Source of the DNA: SKVR01 sp046291875
Lineage (GTDB): Bacteria > Bacteroidota > Bacteroidia > Bacteroidales > UBA7960
DNA: 64,000 nucleotides
Assembly: GCA_046291875.1 (NCBI GenBank)
Contig: JBKBSF010000024.1
Location: 1-64,000, forward strand
Direction: 5' to 3'
Positions 7,540-15,975 of the stretch are shown here, in pieces; positions within the stretch are counted from its first letter, which is position 1; each line of letters starts with the position of its first letter. The position numbers were made by a program, and so were the translations under genes. A model generated the notes under the pieces. The model did not search any database. It was not told the DNA's origin and worked only from the letters and a program-made list of their open reading frames with translations.

Positions 7540-9366
7540 TTATATTTTCCTTTTGGATTTATCCACCCTTATTGGCAAAGGCTCTGCCTTACCACTGTAA
7601 ATCTTATCGAGCAAATCCTGGTACTTCTGAACAATGAATTTTCTTTTCAGCTTGAGTGAAGAAGACAATTCGCCTGATATGGGGCTCCATTCATCGGCAA
7701 TAAGAATGATCTTTTTTACCTGGTCGTTTTCTCCAAGTTTTTTGTTGAACTTTTTGATCTCATCCTGGAAATGCGACAGTACCTGTGGCATGTTTACAAG
7801 CTCAGCATGATCCTGAAACTGTATTTTTTTCTTCTGACACCAGCTGGCAAGCTCCTGAAAATTGGGAATAATGATTGCCGCAGGATACTTTTGATTTTCG
7901 CCCACTACCATAAGCTGCTGGATATAGAAACTCTCCTTAAGCTTGTTCTCTATCTGCTGAGGAGCCACATACTTACCATTGGACATTTTGAAGATCTCTT
8001 TTTTTCTGTCGGTTATCTTAAGAAAACCTTCAGGAGTAAGTTCACCAATGTCTCCGGTGTGAAACCATCCTTCATCATCGATAACATCTGAAGTAGCCAC
8101 AGGGTCCTTGTAATACCCCATCATAAGGCCGGGGCTTTTTACGAGAATTTCACCATCTTCATCAATTTTTACTTCAACATCTTTGAGCACTTTCCCTACA
8201 GTGCCAGGCATGGCGTACCCGGGTTTGGAATAATTTACAGCCACCACCGGTGAAGTTTCCGTAAGACCATATCCTTCGAAAACGGGAAGGCCGGCAGCCC
8301 AGAAAATTCTCGCCAACCGTGGTTGAAGTGCCGAGCCGCCACAACCTATAAAGGTAATATTGGGGCTTAAGGCCTGGCGCCACTTGGCAAAAACCAGCTT
8401 ATCGGCCAGTTTATGCCTGATGCGATACCATAATGAGTGGTTGCCGTAAGGCTGGTATTTCTCTGCAAGCTTGAGTGATTGCATAAAAATAAAGCGTTTT
8501 ACAGCACTTAAGGTCTTGGCTTTTTGCATGATCTTGTCGTAGATCGATTCCAGCAAACGGGGTACTGCAATGAAACCATCAACTTCAAGTTCCTTTATAT
8601 CTTTTGCTATGGTATTGATGCTTTCGGCATAGTAGACACTTACACCCAGGTAATGATACTGGTAATTTACCATGTGCTCAAATACGTGAGACAATGGCAG
8701 GAAGCTAAGGGCTTTGTGATTATAATTCAAATGCTGTACCCCTGATGTGGTAACCGCATTACTCATGAGATTGCCATGAGAAAGCATTACTCCTTTGGGT
8801 ACACCGGTTGTACCTGAAGTGTAAATGATAGTAAGCAGGTCATCAGAGGTAATCTTTTCTCTGAGATCCATTACCCTATCGTACATTTTGGGTGCATTGG
8901 CCTTACCCGCCTCGGGGATGGCAAGCCAATGAGGTGCGTTCTCAACCTGGTTGAAGGTGCGTATTTCGCGGGTGTGAACCAATTGCTCAGAAACTGCAGT
9001 AAGTTTGCCATACAGGCTCTTATCTGAAACAATTACCATGGCAGCTTCGGAATGGTTAAGAATGTATATCAGATCTTCATCTGCAAGTGTGGGATGAATG
9101 GGTACATGCACCATTCCGGCCATGGCAATTCCCATTTCCATGAAGTTCCATTCAGGGCGGTTATTTGTAATGGTGGCAATCTTTTGGCCCGGCTCGTAGC
9201 CCATAGCCAACAATCCCATACTTACATTCCAAACAATTTCGGTATATTCCTGGGTGTTGTATTCCTTCCATTGTCCGTTTTCTTTGCCGGCAAGTTTAAA
9301 CCTGCCTACGGTGTCTGGCAACGCAGCAAACCTGTCGAGCAGGTCGAAATTTCTGTTGATTTGCAT
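7540..9366 (-). CDS. Long-chain fatty acid--CoA ligase (AMP-forming)
   Basis: A 608-residue cytosolic or membrane-associated adenylate-forming enzyme that activates fatty acids to acyl-CoA with ATP. The P-loop motif YTSGTTGVPKGVMLSH, the GYGLTETSPVV motif, and the hinge/adenylation region GWFHTGDIGEL with ITDRKKEIFKMSNGKYVAP are all intact. Its length fits the bacterial long-chain FACL group related to FadD15. It is monocistronic, with its own promoter (9510-9483) and terminator. The start MQINRNFDLLDRF is typical of the family. Chain-length preference cannot be read from sequence. Confidence 0.92.
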   Translation of the reverse strand: MQINRNFDLLDRFAALPDTVGRFKLAGKENGQWKEYNTQEYTEIVWNVSMGLLAMGYEPGQKIATITNNRPEWNFMEMGIAMAGMVHVPIHPTLADEDLIYILNHSEAAMVIVSDKSLYGKLTAVSEQLVHTREIRTFNQVENAPHWLAIPEAGKANAPKMYDRVMDLREKITSDDLLTIIYTSGTTGVPKGVMLSHGNLMSNAVTTSGVQHLNYNHKALSFLPLSHVFEHMVNYQYHYLGVSVYYAESINTIAKDIKELEVDGFIAVPRLLESIYDKIMQKAKTLSAVKRFIFMQSLKLAEKYQPYGNHSLWYRIRHKLADKLVFAKWRQALSPNITFIGCGGSALQPRLARIFWAAGLPVFEGYGLTETSPVVAVNYSKPGYAMPGTVGKVLKDVEVKIDEDGEILVKSPGLMMGYYKDPVATSDVIDDEGWFHTGDIGELTPEGFLKITDRKKEIFKMSNGKYVAPQQIENKLKESFYIQQLMVVGENQKYPAAIIIPNFQELASWCQKKKIQFQDHAELVNMPQVLSHFQDEIKKFNKKLGENDQVKKIILIADEWSPISGELSSSLKLKRKFIVQKYQDLLDKIYSGKAEPLPIRVDKSKRKI

Positions 9367-9717
9367 CCAAATAAGATTGATTCAAAAATACGTGAGCTTG
9401 TCCTTTTTGTTTTCCGTGAATCATACAACTTAAAAGATGCTATTCGTTCAGCGCATTGGTTTCAAGCGTATCATACGGTCTGCAAAACTACGAATAAGAA
9501 GCTTACGCAAAACACAATTAACATTAATAATAACAAGTGTTTAGAACAATTGTTCCCTTCATCCTTATTTTAGAATTGGCGCAATTCAATCATGGGTTAA
9601 CAAACTTTAACGTAAGAACGATCCTTTTACTGATCAACTGCTGTATTTCGTTGTTTAATTCTTAAACATCATAGCTGGTATTTTTTTATCAGGTTACTTG
9701 GTTAAAACTCATTCATC
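9367..9717. other. Divergent intergenic region, 351 bases
   Basis: It separates the acyl-CoA synthetase (-) from the sugar dehydrogenase (+). The minus-strand promoter at 9483-9510 is clear. I see no convincing plus-strand promoter and no small ORF worth reporting. Confidence 0.4.
9483..9510 (-). promoter_or_regulatory. Promoter of the acyl-CoA synthetase gene
   Basis: On the minus strand: TTG (9510-9508), 17-nt spacer, TAGTTTTG (9490-9483). Confidence 0.6.
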
Positions 9718-10848
9718 ATGCGTAAAAATATCTTTTTATTCCTTTTTGGTGTATTTCTCATTCCGCTGGCTTCCTGCAACAATACTGAAAAAGATTTCTC
9801 GGAGAATCTCTTTGAGAATGATATCCGTATCCGGATAGATACTCTGGCTACGGGGCTTCAAAACCCCTGGGGCCTTGAATTTCTTCCCGATGGCCGGATA
9901 TTGATTGCAGAACGGCCCGGTCGTTTGCGGATCTTTCAGGACGGACAACTATTGCCTGCTGCTGTAGAAGGATTACCCGCCATCTGGGCCCATGGGCAAG
10001 GTGGATTACTCGATGTGGTAATGCACCCTGATTACCAGTCAAATCAATGGCTCTATCTGGCTTATGCAGCCCCAGGACCAGGAGGAGGTAATACAACCAT
10101 TGGCAGAGGTCGACTTGAAGGCAATCAGTGGGTTGATTTCCAGCAAATTTTTCAGGGGCAGCCCCTCACTTCCTCTGGCGCTCATTTCGGTAGCCGGATC
10201 GTGTTTGACAACGACAACTATCTATTCACTACCATTGGAGACAGGGGAGTTATGCAAAGTTCGCAGGATCTGTCCAATCACAACGGAACGGTAATCCGCC
10301 TTTACGATGATGGAAGCATCCCTGCAGACAATCCCTTTGTAGGTACGCCCGGTGCCAGGCCAGAGATCTGGTCGTATGGTCATCGCAATATACAGGGTAT
10401 GGTTTTTCATCCGCAAACCGGCGATCTGTGGACCCACGAGCATGGCCCCCGGGGCGGGGATGAGATCAATGTTATCTTTAAAGGAGCCAATTACGGTTGG
10501 CCCAGGGTAACCCATGGGGTGAACTACAGTGGCACCACCATTACACCAGATACTACCCTTGCAGGCATGGTGGATCCCATTCTGCACTGGACACCCTCAA
10601 TTGCTCCCTGCGGACTGGAAATAGTAACCAGCAACCGTTACGGATCATGGCAAGGCAACCTGCTGGTGGGTGCCCTGGCCGGACAACATATTCACAGGGT
10701 AGTGCTGGAAGGCAGGCAAGTAGTGCACACCGAAAAGCTTCTGGAAGGTTTTGCACGTTTTCGTGCAGTAAGGCAAGGACCCGATGGCCTTTTATATGTG
10801 CTAACCGAAAGTCCGGGCATGATGATACGCCTCATGCCGGAAGAGTGA
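9718..10848 (+). CDS. PQQ-dependent sugar dehydrogenase lipoprotein (soluble aldose dehydrogenase family)
   Basis: A 376-residue lipoprotein (lipobox LASCN, Cys near residue 20) with the six-bladed GSDH beta-propeller. Visible motifs are NPWGLEFLPDGRILIAERPG, HFGSRIVFDNDNYLFTTIGD, and the PQQ/active-site segment WSYGHRNIQGMVFHP followed by THEHGPRGGDEIN. Family members such as E. coli YliI oxidise aldose sugars using PQQ. The real substrate and electron acceptor here are unknown, and no pqq biosynthesis gene is in the window. It is likely anchored in the periplasm or outer membrane. It stands alone and converges on the sigma-factor gene. Confidence 0.88.
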   Translation: MRKNIFLFLFGVFLIPLASCNNTEKDFSENLFENDIRIRIDTLATGLQNPWGLEFLPDGRILIAERPGRLRIFQDGQLLPAAVEGLPAIWAHGQGGLLDVVMHPDYQSNQWLYLAYAAPGPGGGNTTIGRGRLEGNQWVDFQQIFQGQPLTSSGAHFGSRIVFDNDNYLFTTIGDRGVMQSSQDLSNHNGTVIRLYDDGSIPADNPFVGTPGARPEIWSYGHRNIQGMVFHPQTGDLWTHEHGPRGGDEINVIFKGANYGWPRVTHGVNYSGTTITPDTTLAGMVDPILHWTPSIAPCGLEIVTSNRYGSWQGNLLVGALAGQHIHRVVLEGRQVVHTEKLLEGFARFRAVRQGPDGLLYVLTESPGMMIRLMPEE

Positions 10849-10886
10849 AAATTCGTTTTACTGTATATCCAGCCAGAAGACAATGA

Positions 10887-11492
10887 TTAAAACTTATGCT
10901 GCGAATCTTTCAGTATGTTGAAAAGAAATTCCCGCGCTCTGAAAAGCTGTGCTTTAACGGTTCCAAGGGGTAGGTCCAGTTCTTCGCAAATCTCTTCGTA
11001 GGAGTATTCTTCGAAATACCTTAGTTCGATAAGCTTTCGGTAACGGGGTTTCAGCTTTTCCACCACCTTGCGCATGAGTGCGATTTTCTGCGACTTAATA
11101 AGATTTTCTTCAGGATCGAGCCCGGTGGCAGCCATCGACTTGGCGTGATAGGATTCACTTACATCCTCGTAATTATCGTTGGCAAGAACATTTTTCTTTT
11201 TCTTGCGCATGAAATCAATACAATTGTTGGAGGCAATTTTGAAAAGCCAGGTACTGAAAGCGTAATCGGGCGTGTATTGCGAAAGGTTTTTGAAGGCTTT
11301 TCCAAAAGCCTCAAGGGTAAGATCCTCGGCATCATCTACATTGCCGGTCATTTTTACAAGCATAAAATAAATGGTATCTCTGTACAAGCCCATCAACTCG
11401 GTAAAAGCCAGTTGATTTCCATGTTCAACGGCTTGTTTAACCAGTTCATAATCCCTTTGAGCTTTTTCTGTCAGATTGGGGTTTACTTCCAT
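10887..11492 (-). CDS. ECF-type RNA polymerase sigma factor
   Basis: A 201-residue sigma-70 family factor. Region 2 (AFTELMGLYRDTIYFML, DAEDLTLEAFGKAFKNL, YAFSTWLFKIASNNCIDFM) and region 4 (YRKLIELRYFEEYSYEEI, LPLGTVKAQLFRARE) are both complete. The linker is longer and more acidic than in the shortest ECF factors. The start codon overlaps the last 10 bases of the upstream glycosyltransferase gene, so the two are co-transcribed and probably translationally coupled. No anti-sigma factor gene lies next to it, which leaves its control open. Confidence 0.92.
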   Translation of the reverse strand: MEVNPNLTEKAQRDYELVKQAVEHGNQLAFTELMGLYRDTIYFMLVKMTGNVDDAEDLTLEAFGKAFKNLSQYTPDYAFSTWLFKIASNNCIDFMRKKKKNVLANDNYEDVSESYHAKSMAATGLDPEENLIKSQKIALMRKVVEKLKPRYRKLIELRYFEEYSYEEICEELDLPLGTVKAQLFRAREFLFNILKDSQHKF

Positions 11493-12637
11493 TTATTTTT
11501 CCTGAAAAATAGATTTGAGATGGCAAAAACCGGGTTTAAGAATGCAAAAATCACATCAAATATCGGCGAATATAGAAATAATTTCTTTTCATCAAGCCTT
11601 TTGCCCACATAATAATGCAATACCCCCAGCGAAACCACTTTCAAAAAAACCAAACCCAGGGCGGCATAAAGCAATTCCGGATGATTTGCCAAAACCAGAA
11701 AGGCTGCCAGGGCCAGGTAGAAAAAGGTATGAGAGAAAGCAAACAGACCCAGTCGGAACTTATCGCGCTTTTTATAATATACACCGGTAGACATGTGTCT
11801 TTTCTTTTGCTTAAACCAGGATACGAAGCTTTTTTTGGCTTCCGACCATGTAAAGCTTTCCGCACTTAAAATAACGGCAGTGTTTTTAGATTTGGCTACT
11901 TTGTTTACAAAGAGGTCGTCGTCGCCAGAGTTGATCTGATAATGAGACGCAAATCCTCCGGCTTTAAAGAAAAGGCTCCTTTTATAGGCCAGGTTTCTAC
12001 CCACGCCCATGTAGGGAGCACCAGCCATAGCGGCGCCCAGGTATTGCATTGCAATGGTTACGGTATCGTAGCAAATGATCCGGTTGAGTAAACCAGGCTC
12101 TTTTCTATATCCCCCATAGGCCAGCACCAGTTCTTTTCCTCCTGTAAACCCTGCACTCATAGCCTGGAGCCAGTAGCGGCCCGATGGTCTGCAATCGGCA
12201 TCGGTAAGCACCACCGTATCGTGCCGGGCAGATTTGATCCCCACTGCCAGTGCCAGCTTTTTGCCAGCAAAGAAATTAACGTTTTCACGAAGGTTAACCA
12301 CCTTAAAATGGGGATGCTTTTCCTCGAAAGACTTGAGCAAAAAATAGCTGTCATCTTCAGAGAAGTCGTTGACCAGTATCACTTCGTAGCTGGGATAATC
12401 CTGATCGAGAATCAGGGGCATATTCTTCTTCAGGTTTTCGTATTCGTTTTTGGCGCAGATCACCACAGAAACAGGTTGTGGGTTGTCAGCTCTATTGGAT
12501 TTGTCTTTACCCCATGCCACACGACTGAAAAACCACCAGTAATGGAAGAGTAATACCAGGGTAAATAAAACGAAAAAAGAAAAGCTTAGCTTTTCAGGAT
12601 TTAAGATAAATTCCACGAATTCCAGCATACTTGTCAA
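11483..12637 (-). CDS. Membrane-anchored family 2 glycosyltransferase
   Basis: A 384-residue protein with an N-terminal TM helix (~17-36), a GT-A domain starting VSVVICAKNEYENLKKN with the nucleotide-sugar/metal motif LTDADCRPS, an acceptor-side INSGDDDLF motif, a basic KQKKRHMSTG segment in the place of the QxxRW motif, and two or three C-terminal TM helices. The architecture is that of processive or envelope polysaccharide synthases such as the poly-beta-GlcNAc type, but the product is unknown. The stop overlaps the start of the ECF sigma gene. A -7 box (TATTTTTG, 12661-12654) lies 17 bases upstream of the ATG. Confidence 0.88.
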   Translation of the reverse strand: MTSMLEFVEFILNPEKLSFSFFVLFTLVLLFHYWWFFSRVAWGKDKSNRADNPQPVSVVICAKNEYENLKKNMPLILDQDYPSYEVILVNDFSEDDSYFLLKSFEEKHPHFKVVNLRENVNFFAGKKLALAVGIKSARHDTVVLTDADCRPSGRYWLQAMSAGFTGGKELVLAYGGYRKEPGLLNRIICYDTVTIAMQYLGAAMAGAPYMGVGRNLAYKRSLFFKAGGFASHYQINSGDDDLFVNKVAKSKNTAVILSAESFTWSEAKKSFVSWFKQKKRHMSTGVYYKKRDKFRLGLFAFSHTFFYLALAAFLVLANHPELLYAALGLVFLKVVSLGVLHYYVGKRLDEKKLFLYSPIFDVIFAFLNPVFAISNLFFRKNKWK

Positions 12638-12653
12638 CGGGTATAAGAAGCTG

Positions 12654-12661
12654 CAAAAATA
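12654..12661 (-). promoter_or_regulatory. -7 promoter element for the glycosyltransferase-sigma operon
   Basis: TATTTTTG on the minus strand. No clear -33 TTG is visible. It is divergent from the tgt -7 box 22 bases away. Confidence 0.4.
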
Positions 12662-12683
12662 GCCATTCTAAAGGAATATGCAG

Positions 12684-12691
12684 TATCTTTG
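12684..12691 (+). promoter_or_regulatory. -7 promoter element for tgt
   Basis: TATCTTTG, an exact TAnnTTTG match, 25 bases before the tgt ATG. No clear -33 element is visible. Confidence 0.4.
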
Positions 12692-12716
12692 ACAAATTTT
12701 TAACCCATGCTTTTCA

Positions 12717-13847
12717 ATGCAGTTTAAGATACATCACAAAGACTCTGGCAGCAATGCACGCACCGGAACCATAGAAACAGATCACGGCTCAATCCAAACC
12801 CCCATATTCATGCCTGTAGGTACGGCAGGTACCGTAAAAGCCATACACAACAAAGATCTCAACGAACAGGTACAGGCACAGATCATCCTGGGAAACACCT
12901 ATCATTTATATCTTCGCCCTGGCCTTGAGATTTTGCGTAAAGCCGGAGGGTTGCATAAATTCAATGCGTGGAACAAACCCATTCTTACCGATAGCGGAGG
13001 CTACCAGGTCTATTCGCTGGCACACCGCAGGAAAATGAAAGAAGAAGGCGTTATGTTTCAATCGCATATTGATGGCAGCCGGCATATGTTTACCCCTGAG
13101 CGGGTAATGGATATTCAGCGAATTATCGGGGCAGATATTATCATGGCCTTTGATGAGTGCACACCCTACCCCTGCGATTATGATTATGCCCGAAACTCCA
13201 TGCATCTGACCCATAGATGGCTCAAGAGATGTTGTCAGCACTTCGATAATACCGAAGGACTTTATGGCTATAACCAAACCCTTTTTCCCATTGTGCAGGG
13301 CAGCACCTACCGCGACCTTCGTGAGCAATCGGCAGAATTTATTGCTTCCTGCAACCGCGAAGGCAATGCCATCGGAGGCCTGTCGGTAGGCGAGCCGGCA
13401 GAAATGATGTACGAAATGACCGAACTGGTTTGTGGAATATTGCCCCATGACAAACCAAGGTATCTGATGGGCGTGGGCACACCTGCCAATATCCTGGAAA
13501 GCATCGCTTTAGGTGTGGATATGTCTGATTGTGTTATGCCAACCCGTAATGCACGCAATGGAATGATCTTTACAAGCCAGGGTATCCTCAACATGCGCAA
13601 CCTGAAATGGGCCGATGATTTCTCTCCCATCGATCCTGATGGCCCAGCATTTGTTGATCAAATGTACTCCAAAGCATACCTCAGACATCTTTTTGTATGC
13701 AACGAAATGCTGGCTTCGATCATTGCAACCATGCACAACCTGGGCTTTTATCTTTGGCTGGTTGACCAGGCGAGAGAGAAAATCGCCGAGGGTACTTTTG
13801 CCCAATGGAAGAATACCATGGTACCTCGTATATCTCAGAGATTGTAA
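12717..13847 (+). CDS. tgt: tRNA-guanine transglycosylase
   Basis: A 376-residue Tgt that exchanges G34 for preQ1 in GUN-anticodon tRNAs on the way to queuosine. Seen: LTDSGGYQVYSL (catalytic Asp region), MAFDECTPYP, GGLSVGEPAEMM, and the second conserved Asp region GVDMSDCVMPTRNARNG. The zinc-binding CxCxxC found in most bacterial Tgt after the DFxPID element is absent: here the sequence reads DFSPIDPDGPAFVDQMYSK. The downstream HNL histidine is retained. I believe zinc-site loss also occurs in other Bacteroidota Tgt proteins but cannot check. lptF follows 104 bases downstream, a common neighbour order in this phylum. Confidence 0.95.
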   Translation: MQFKIHHKDSGSNARTGTIETDHGSIQTPIFMPVGTAGTVKAIHNKDLNEQVQAQIILGNTYHLYLRPGLEILRKAGGLHKFNAWNKPILTDSGGYQVYSLAHRRKMKEEGVMFQSHIDGSRHMFTPERVMDIQRIIGADIIMAFDECTPYPCDYDYARNSMHLTHRWLKRCCQHFDNTEGLYGYNQTLFPIVQGSTYRDLREQSAEFIASCNREGNAIGGLSVGEPAEMMYEMTELVCGILPHDKPRYLMGVGTPANILESIALGVDMSDCVMPTRNARNGMIFTSQGILNMRNLKWADDFSPIDPDGPAFVDQMYSKAYLRHLFVCNEMLASIIATMHNLGFYLWLVDQAREKIAEGTFAQWKNTMVPRISQRL

Positions 13848-13896
13848 AGTCTTTAATTCATCATCGGCCAGGTAATATCACATACACGAAAAAATG

Positions 13897-13904
13897 TACT
13901 TTTG
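13897..13904 (+). promoter_or_regulatory. -7 promoter element for lptF
   Basis: TACTTTTG, an exact TAnnTTTG match, 48 bases before the lptF ATG. The -33 region lacks an obvious TTG. Confidence 0.4.
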
Positions 13905-13951
13905 CGTTGTAAAGATTTATCGGTATTCCAACAGACATCACTAAAGAAATA

Positions 13952-15034
13952 ATGAAGTTAAACAAACTCGACTGGTACATCATAGGCAAGTTCCTTGGCA
14001 CATTTTTCTATGCCATAGCACTCATTATCCTTATAGTGATCATATTTGACCTTTCCGAGAGAATTGACGACTTTATTGAAAAAAAGGCACCTTTACAGGA
14101 AATTTTATTTGTCTACTACCTGAATTTCATCCCCTATTTTGTAAACCTTTTCAGTCCTCTTTTTACATTTATTGCGGTTATTTACTTTACCTCCCGTATG
14201 GCCTTCAATACAGAAATTGTGGCCATATTAAGCTCGGGTATCAGTTTCCGGCGCATGCTTCTCCCCTATTTTCTCTCGGCCATTTTCCTTGCCATTTTGT
14301 CTATTTATCTTTCCAATGTGCTTATTCCGCATGCTAATCGCAAGCGACTGGATTTTGAGTTTACCTATCTGAGGCCCCAGGGTCAATTTCGCGAAAGAAA
14401 CATCCACATGCAAATCCGCCCGGGTGAGTTTATCTTCATGGAATCTTTCAATGATCGCATCAATGTGGGGTATAAGTTTACACTGGAGCACATTCGGGAT
14501 GGAGAACTTACCTACAAACTTGCTGCTGACCGCGCCGAATGGATTGACAGTATCCAAACCTGGTCGTTGCGCAATTATCATAAGCGTATCATTGATGGGC
14601 TTGATGAACAGGTAAAATCGGGCATGCGGATGGATACTGTGATACATTTGAGCCCGGATGACTTCATCCAGAATTTGCGTGATATGGAAGCGATGAACTT
14701 CAGAGAGTTGCAGGATTTTATTGACAACGAACGCCTGAAAGGCTCAGAGAATATCCGTTTTTACCTGGTGGAAAAACACCGCCGGATAGCATTTCCGTTT
14801 GCTACACTTGTACTTACCTTGATTGGGGTATCCTTGTCGAGCCGAAAGGTACGCGGAGGTATCGGGCTGCACCTGGGGGCTGGGCTTACTCTCAGCTTTA
14901 CCTTCATATTATTTATGCAGATATCTACTACCTTTGCCACAAACGGCAACCTCCCTCCCATGCTTGCTGTATGGATCCCCAATATTGTATATGCTTTGCT
15001 GGGATTGTACCTGCTCAAAACAGCCCCTAAATAA
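13952..15034 (+). CDS. LptF/LptG-family permease (YjgP/YjgQ)
   Basis: A 360-residue inner-membrane protein with about six TM helices: three at the N terminus (FLGTFFYAIALIILIVIIF, YYLNFIPYFVNLFSPLFTF and the segment after FRRMLLPYF), a periplasmic beta-jellyroll of ~150 residues, and three at the C terminus. It belongs to the transmembrane subunit pair of the LptB2FG ABC transporter, which extracts lipopolysaccharide or lipooligosaccharide from the inner membrane and passes it to the Lpt bridge. The ATPase LptB and a second permease are not in the window. Which of LptF or LptG it corresponds to cannot be settled from sequence alone. Confidence 0.9.
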   Translation: MKLNKLDWYIIGKFLGTFFYAIALIILIVIIFDLSERIDDFIEKKAPLQEILFVYYLNFIPYFVNLFSPLFTFIAVIYFTSRMAFNTEIVAILSSGISFRRMLLPYFLSAIFLAILSIYLSNVLIPHANRKRLDFEFTYLRPQGQFRERNIHMQIRPGEFIFMESFNDRINVGYKFTLEHIRDGELTYKLAADRAEWIDSIQTWSLRNYHKRIIDGLDEQVKSGMRMDTVIHLSPDDFIQNLRDMEAMNFRELQDFIDNERLKGSENIRFYLVEKHRRIAFPFATLVLTLIGVSLSSRKVRGGIGLHLGAGLTLSFTFILFMQISTTFATNGNLPPMLAVWIPNIVYALLGLYLLKTAPK

Positions 15035-15037
15035 AAA

Positions 15038-15203
15038 AGGATGTCTCAAAAGTCCGCTTCTGTTTATTGATGTGCAATAAGGCTTACTTGTTTTAGCACT
15101 TGTCTGTAATACAATCATAACAAATGATTTGCCATGACTATAACAAGTGAAACCGTGAGCTCAATTACCAATCAACTACCAGCTGGTACTTCTGAGACAC
15201 CCT
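15038..15203. repeat. 166-bp foldback element with imperfect 16-bp terminal inverted repeats (MITE-like)
   Basis: Terminal arms AGGATGTCTCAAAAGT (15038-15053) and ACTTCTGAGACACCCT (15188-15203) match at 14 of 16 positions. Two further pairs share the same centre near 15121: CACTTGT/ACAAGTG (15097-15103/15143-15149) and AATCAT/ATGATT (15113-15118/15124-15129). A side hairpin TTATTG/CAATAA lies at 15064-15080. The GTCTCAAAAGT arm looks like an insertion-sequence end. No ORF inside and no clean target duplication. It begins 4 bases after the lptF stop, so it may also act as a 3' structure for that mRNA. Confidence 0.6.
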
Positions 15204-15228
15204 GAAATAAATGAACGATTATTTATCC

Positions 15229-15486
15229 TTAATCAGCTTTTTCAGTTTCTTGCTCATCCTCCTTGCGGGGCTTAAGAAACATATCGGGTATCAGGTAGCC
15301 CATGGCACCTCCCCAAAGCATCGATAAATAGGGATTGGATTGAATGGTGCAACCTGCATTACACCCTACCAGGGCATAATAAATATACCCCCCTGCTACA
15401 CCGGCAAAGGTTAAAATACCAATTACCCATAAGTAATTCCTGCGTGAAATATTACCTGAGGGTTTTTCTGATTTTGGGTTTTCCAT
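15229..15486 (-). CDS. DUF6132-type small membrane protein
   Basis: An 85-residue protein with two TM helices (LWVIGILTFAGVAGGYIYYA and LSMLWGGAMGYLIPDMFL) separated by a loop with VGCNAGCTIQSNPY, which resembles the conserved two-cysteine loop of DUF6132 proteins in Bacteroidota. The C terminus is charged. No function is known. It is third in a minus-strand group behind two thioredoxins, which makes a link of its Cys pair to thiol chemistry plausible, but that is inference from context. Confidence 0.75.
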   Translation of the reverse strand: MENPKSEKPSGNISRRNYLWVIGILTFAGVAGGYIYYALVGCNAGCTIQSNPYLSMLWGGAMGYLIPDMFLKPRKEDEQETEKAD

Positions 15487-15558
15487 ATTCTGATGTAAGA
15501 TTTGCTGAGTTCTTTACTCTAGGGTTTACAAATAAAACCTTTGAGGTTCTCTCCGTTA

Positions 15559-15912
15559 TTATTTTACGCCCAATACATCTTCGATGGCTTTTTCAAAAGC
15601 TGCTTTGGGCAATGCACCTGCTGCCATCTGCGGTTGAGCATCCTTAGGTACAAAAAGTATGGAAGGAATGCTGCGGATACCAAAAACAGCACTGAGTTCG
15701 CGCTCCTGCTCGGTATCTACTTTATAGATGTCAACTCTTCCTTCATACTCTTTGGAGAGTTCTTCCAGCACAGGGGCTACCATTTTACAGGGCCCGCACC
15801 AATCGGCATAAAAATCAATGATACAAGGCTTATCACCTTCAAATTTCCACTCTTTGTTATTTTCAAAATCGAAAACTTTTGTTTTAAAAGTTTCCAGGGT
15901 GAGATTTTCCAT
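15559..15912 (-). CDS. trxA: Thioredoxin
   Basis: A 117-residue cytosolic thioredoxin with the canonical active site DFYADWCGPCK and the cis-proline segment GIRSIPSILFV. It reduces protein disulfides using electrons from thioredoxin reductase. An in-frame ATG at 15960 would add 16 residues with no homology, so the start MENLTLETFK at 15912 is chosen. It lies 63 bases after the membrane-anchored thioredoxin gene and 72 bases before the DUF6132 gene, all on one strand, a likely operon. Confidence 0.93.
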   Translation of the reverse strand: MENLTLETFKTKVFDFENNKEWKFEGDKPCIIDFYADWCGPCKMVAPVLEELSKEYEGRVDIYKVDTEQERELSAVFGIRSIPSILFVPKDAQPQMAAGALPKAAFEKAIEDVLGVK

Positions 15913-15975
15913 AATACAATTTACAGTTGGCCGGCAACAATCGTTACCGGTATAAAACAATTTGGTTAATTACGA

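Noticed and set aside
9052..9573. 173-codon plus-strand ORF over the start of the acyl-CoA synthetase gene
   Set aside because: Mostly antisense to a clear enzyme gene; the rest is AT-rich intergenic sequence with poor codon use.
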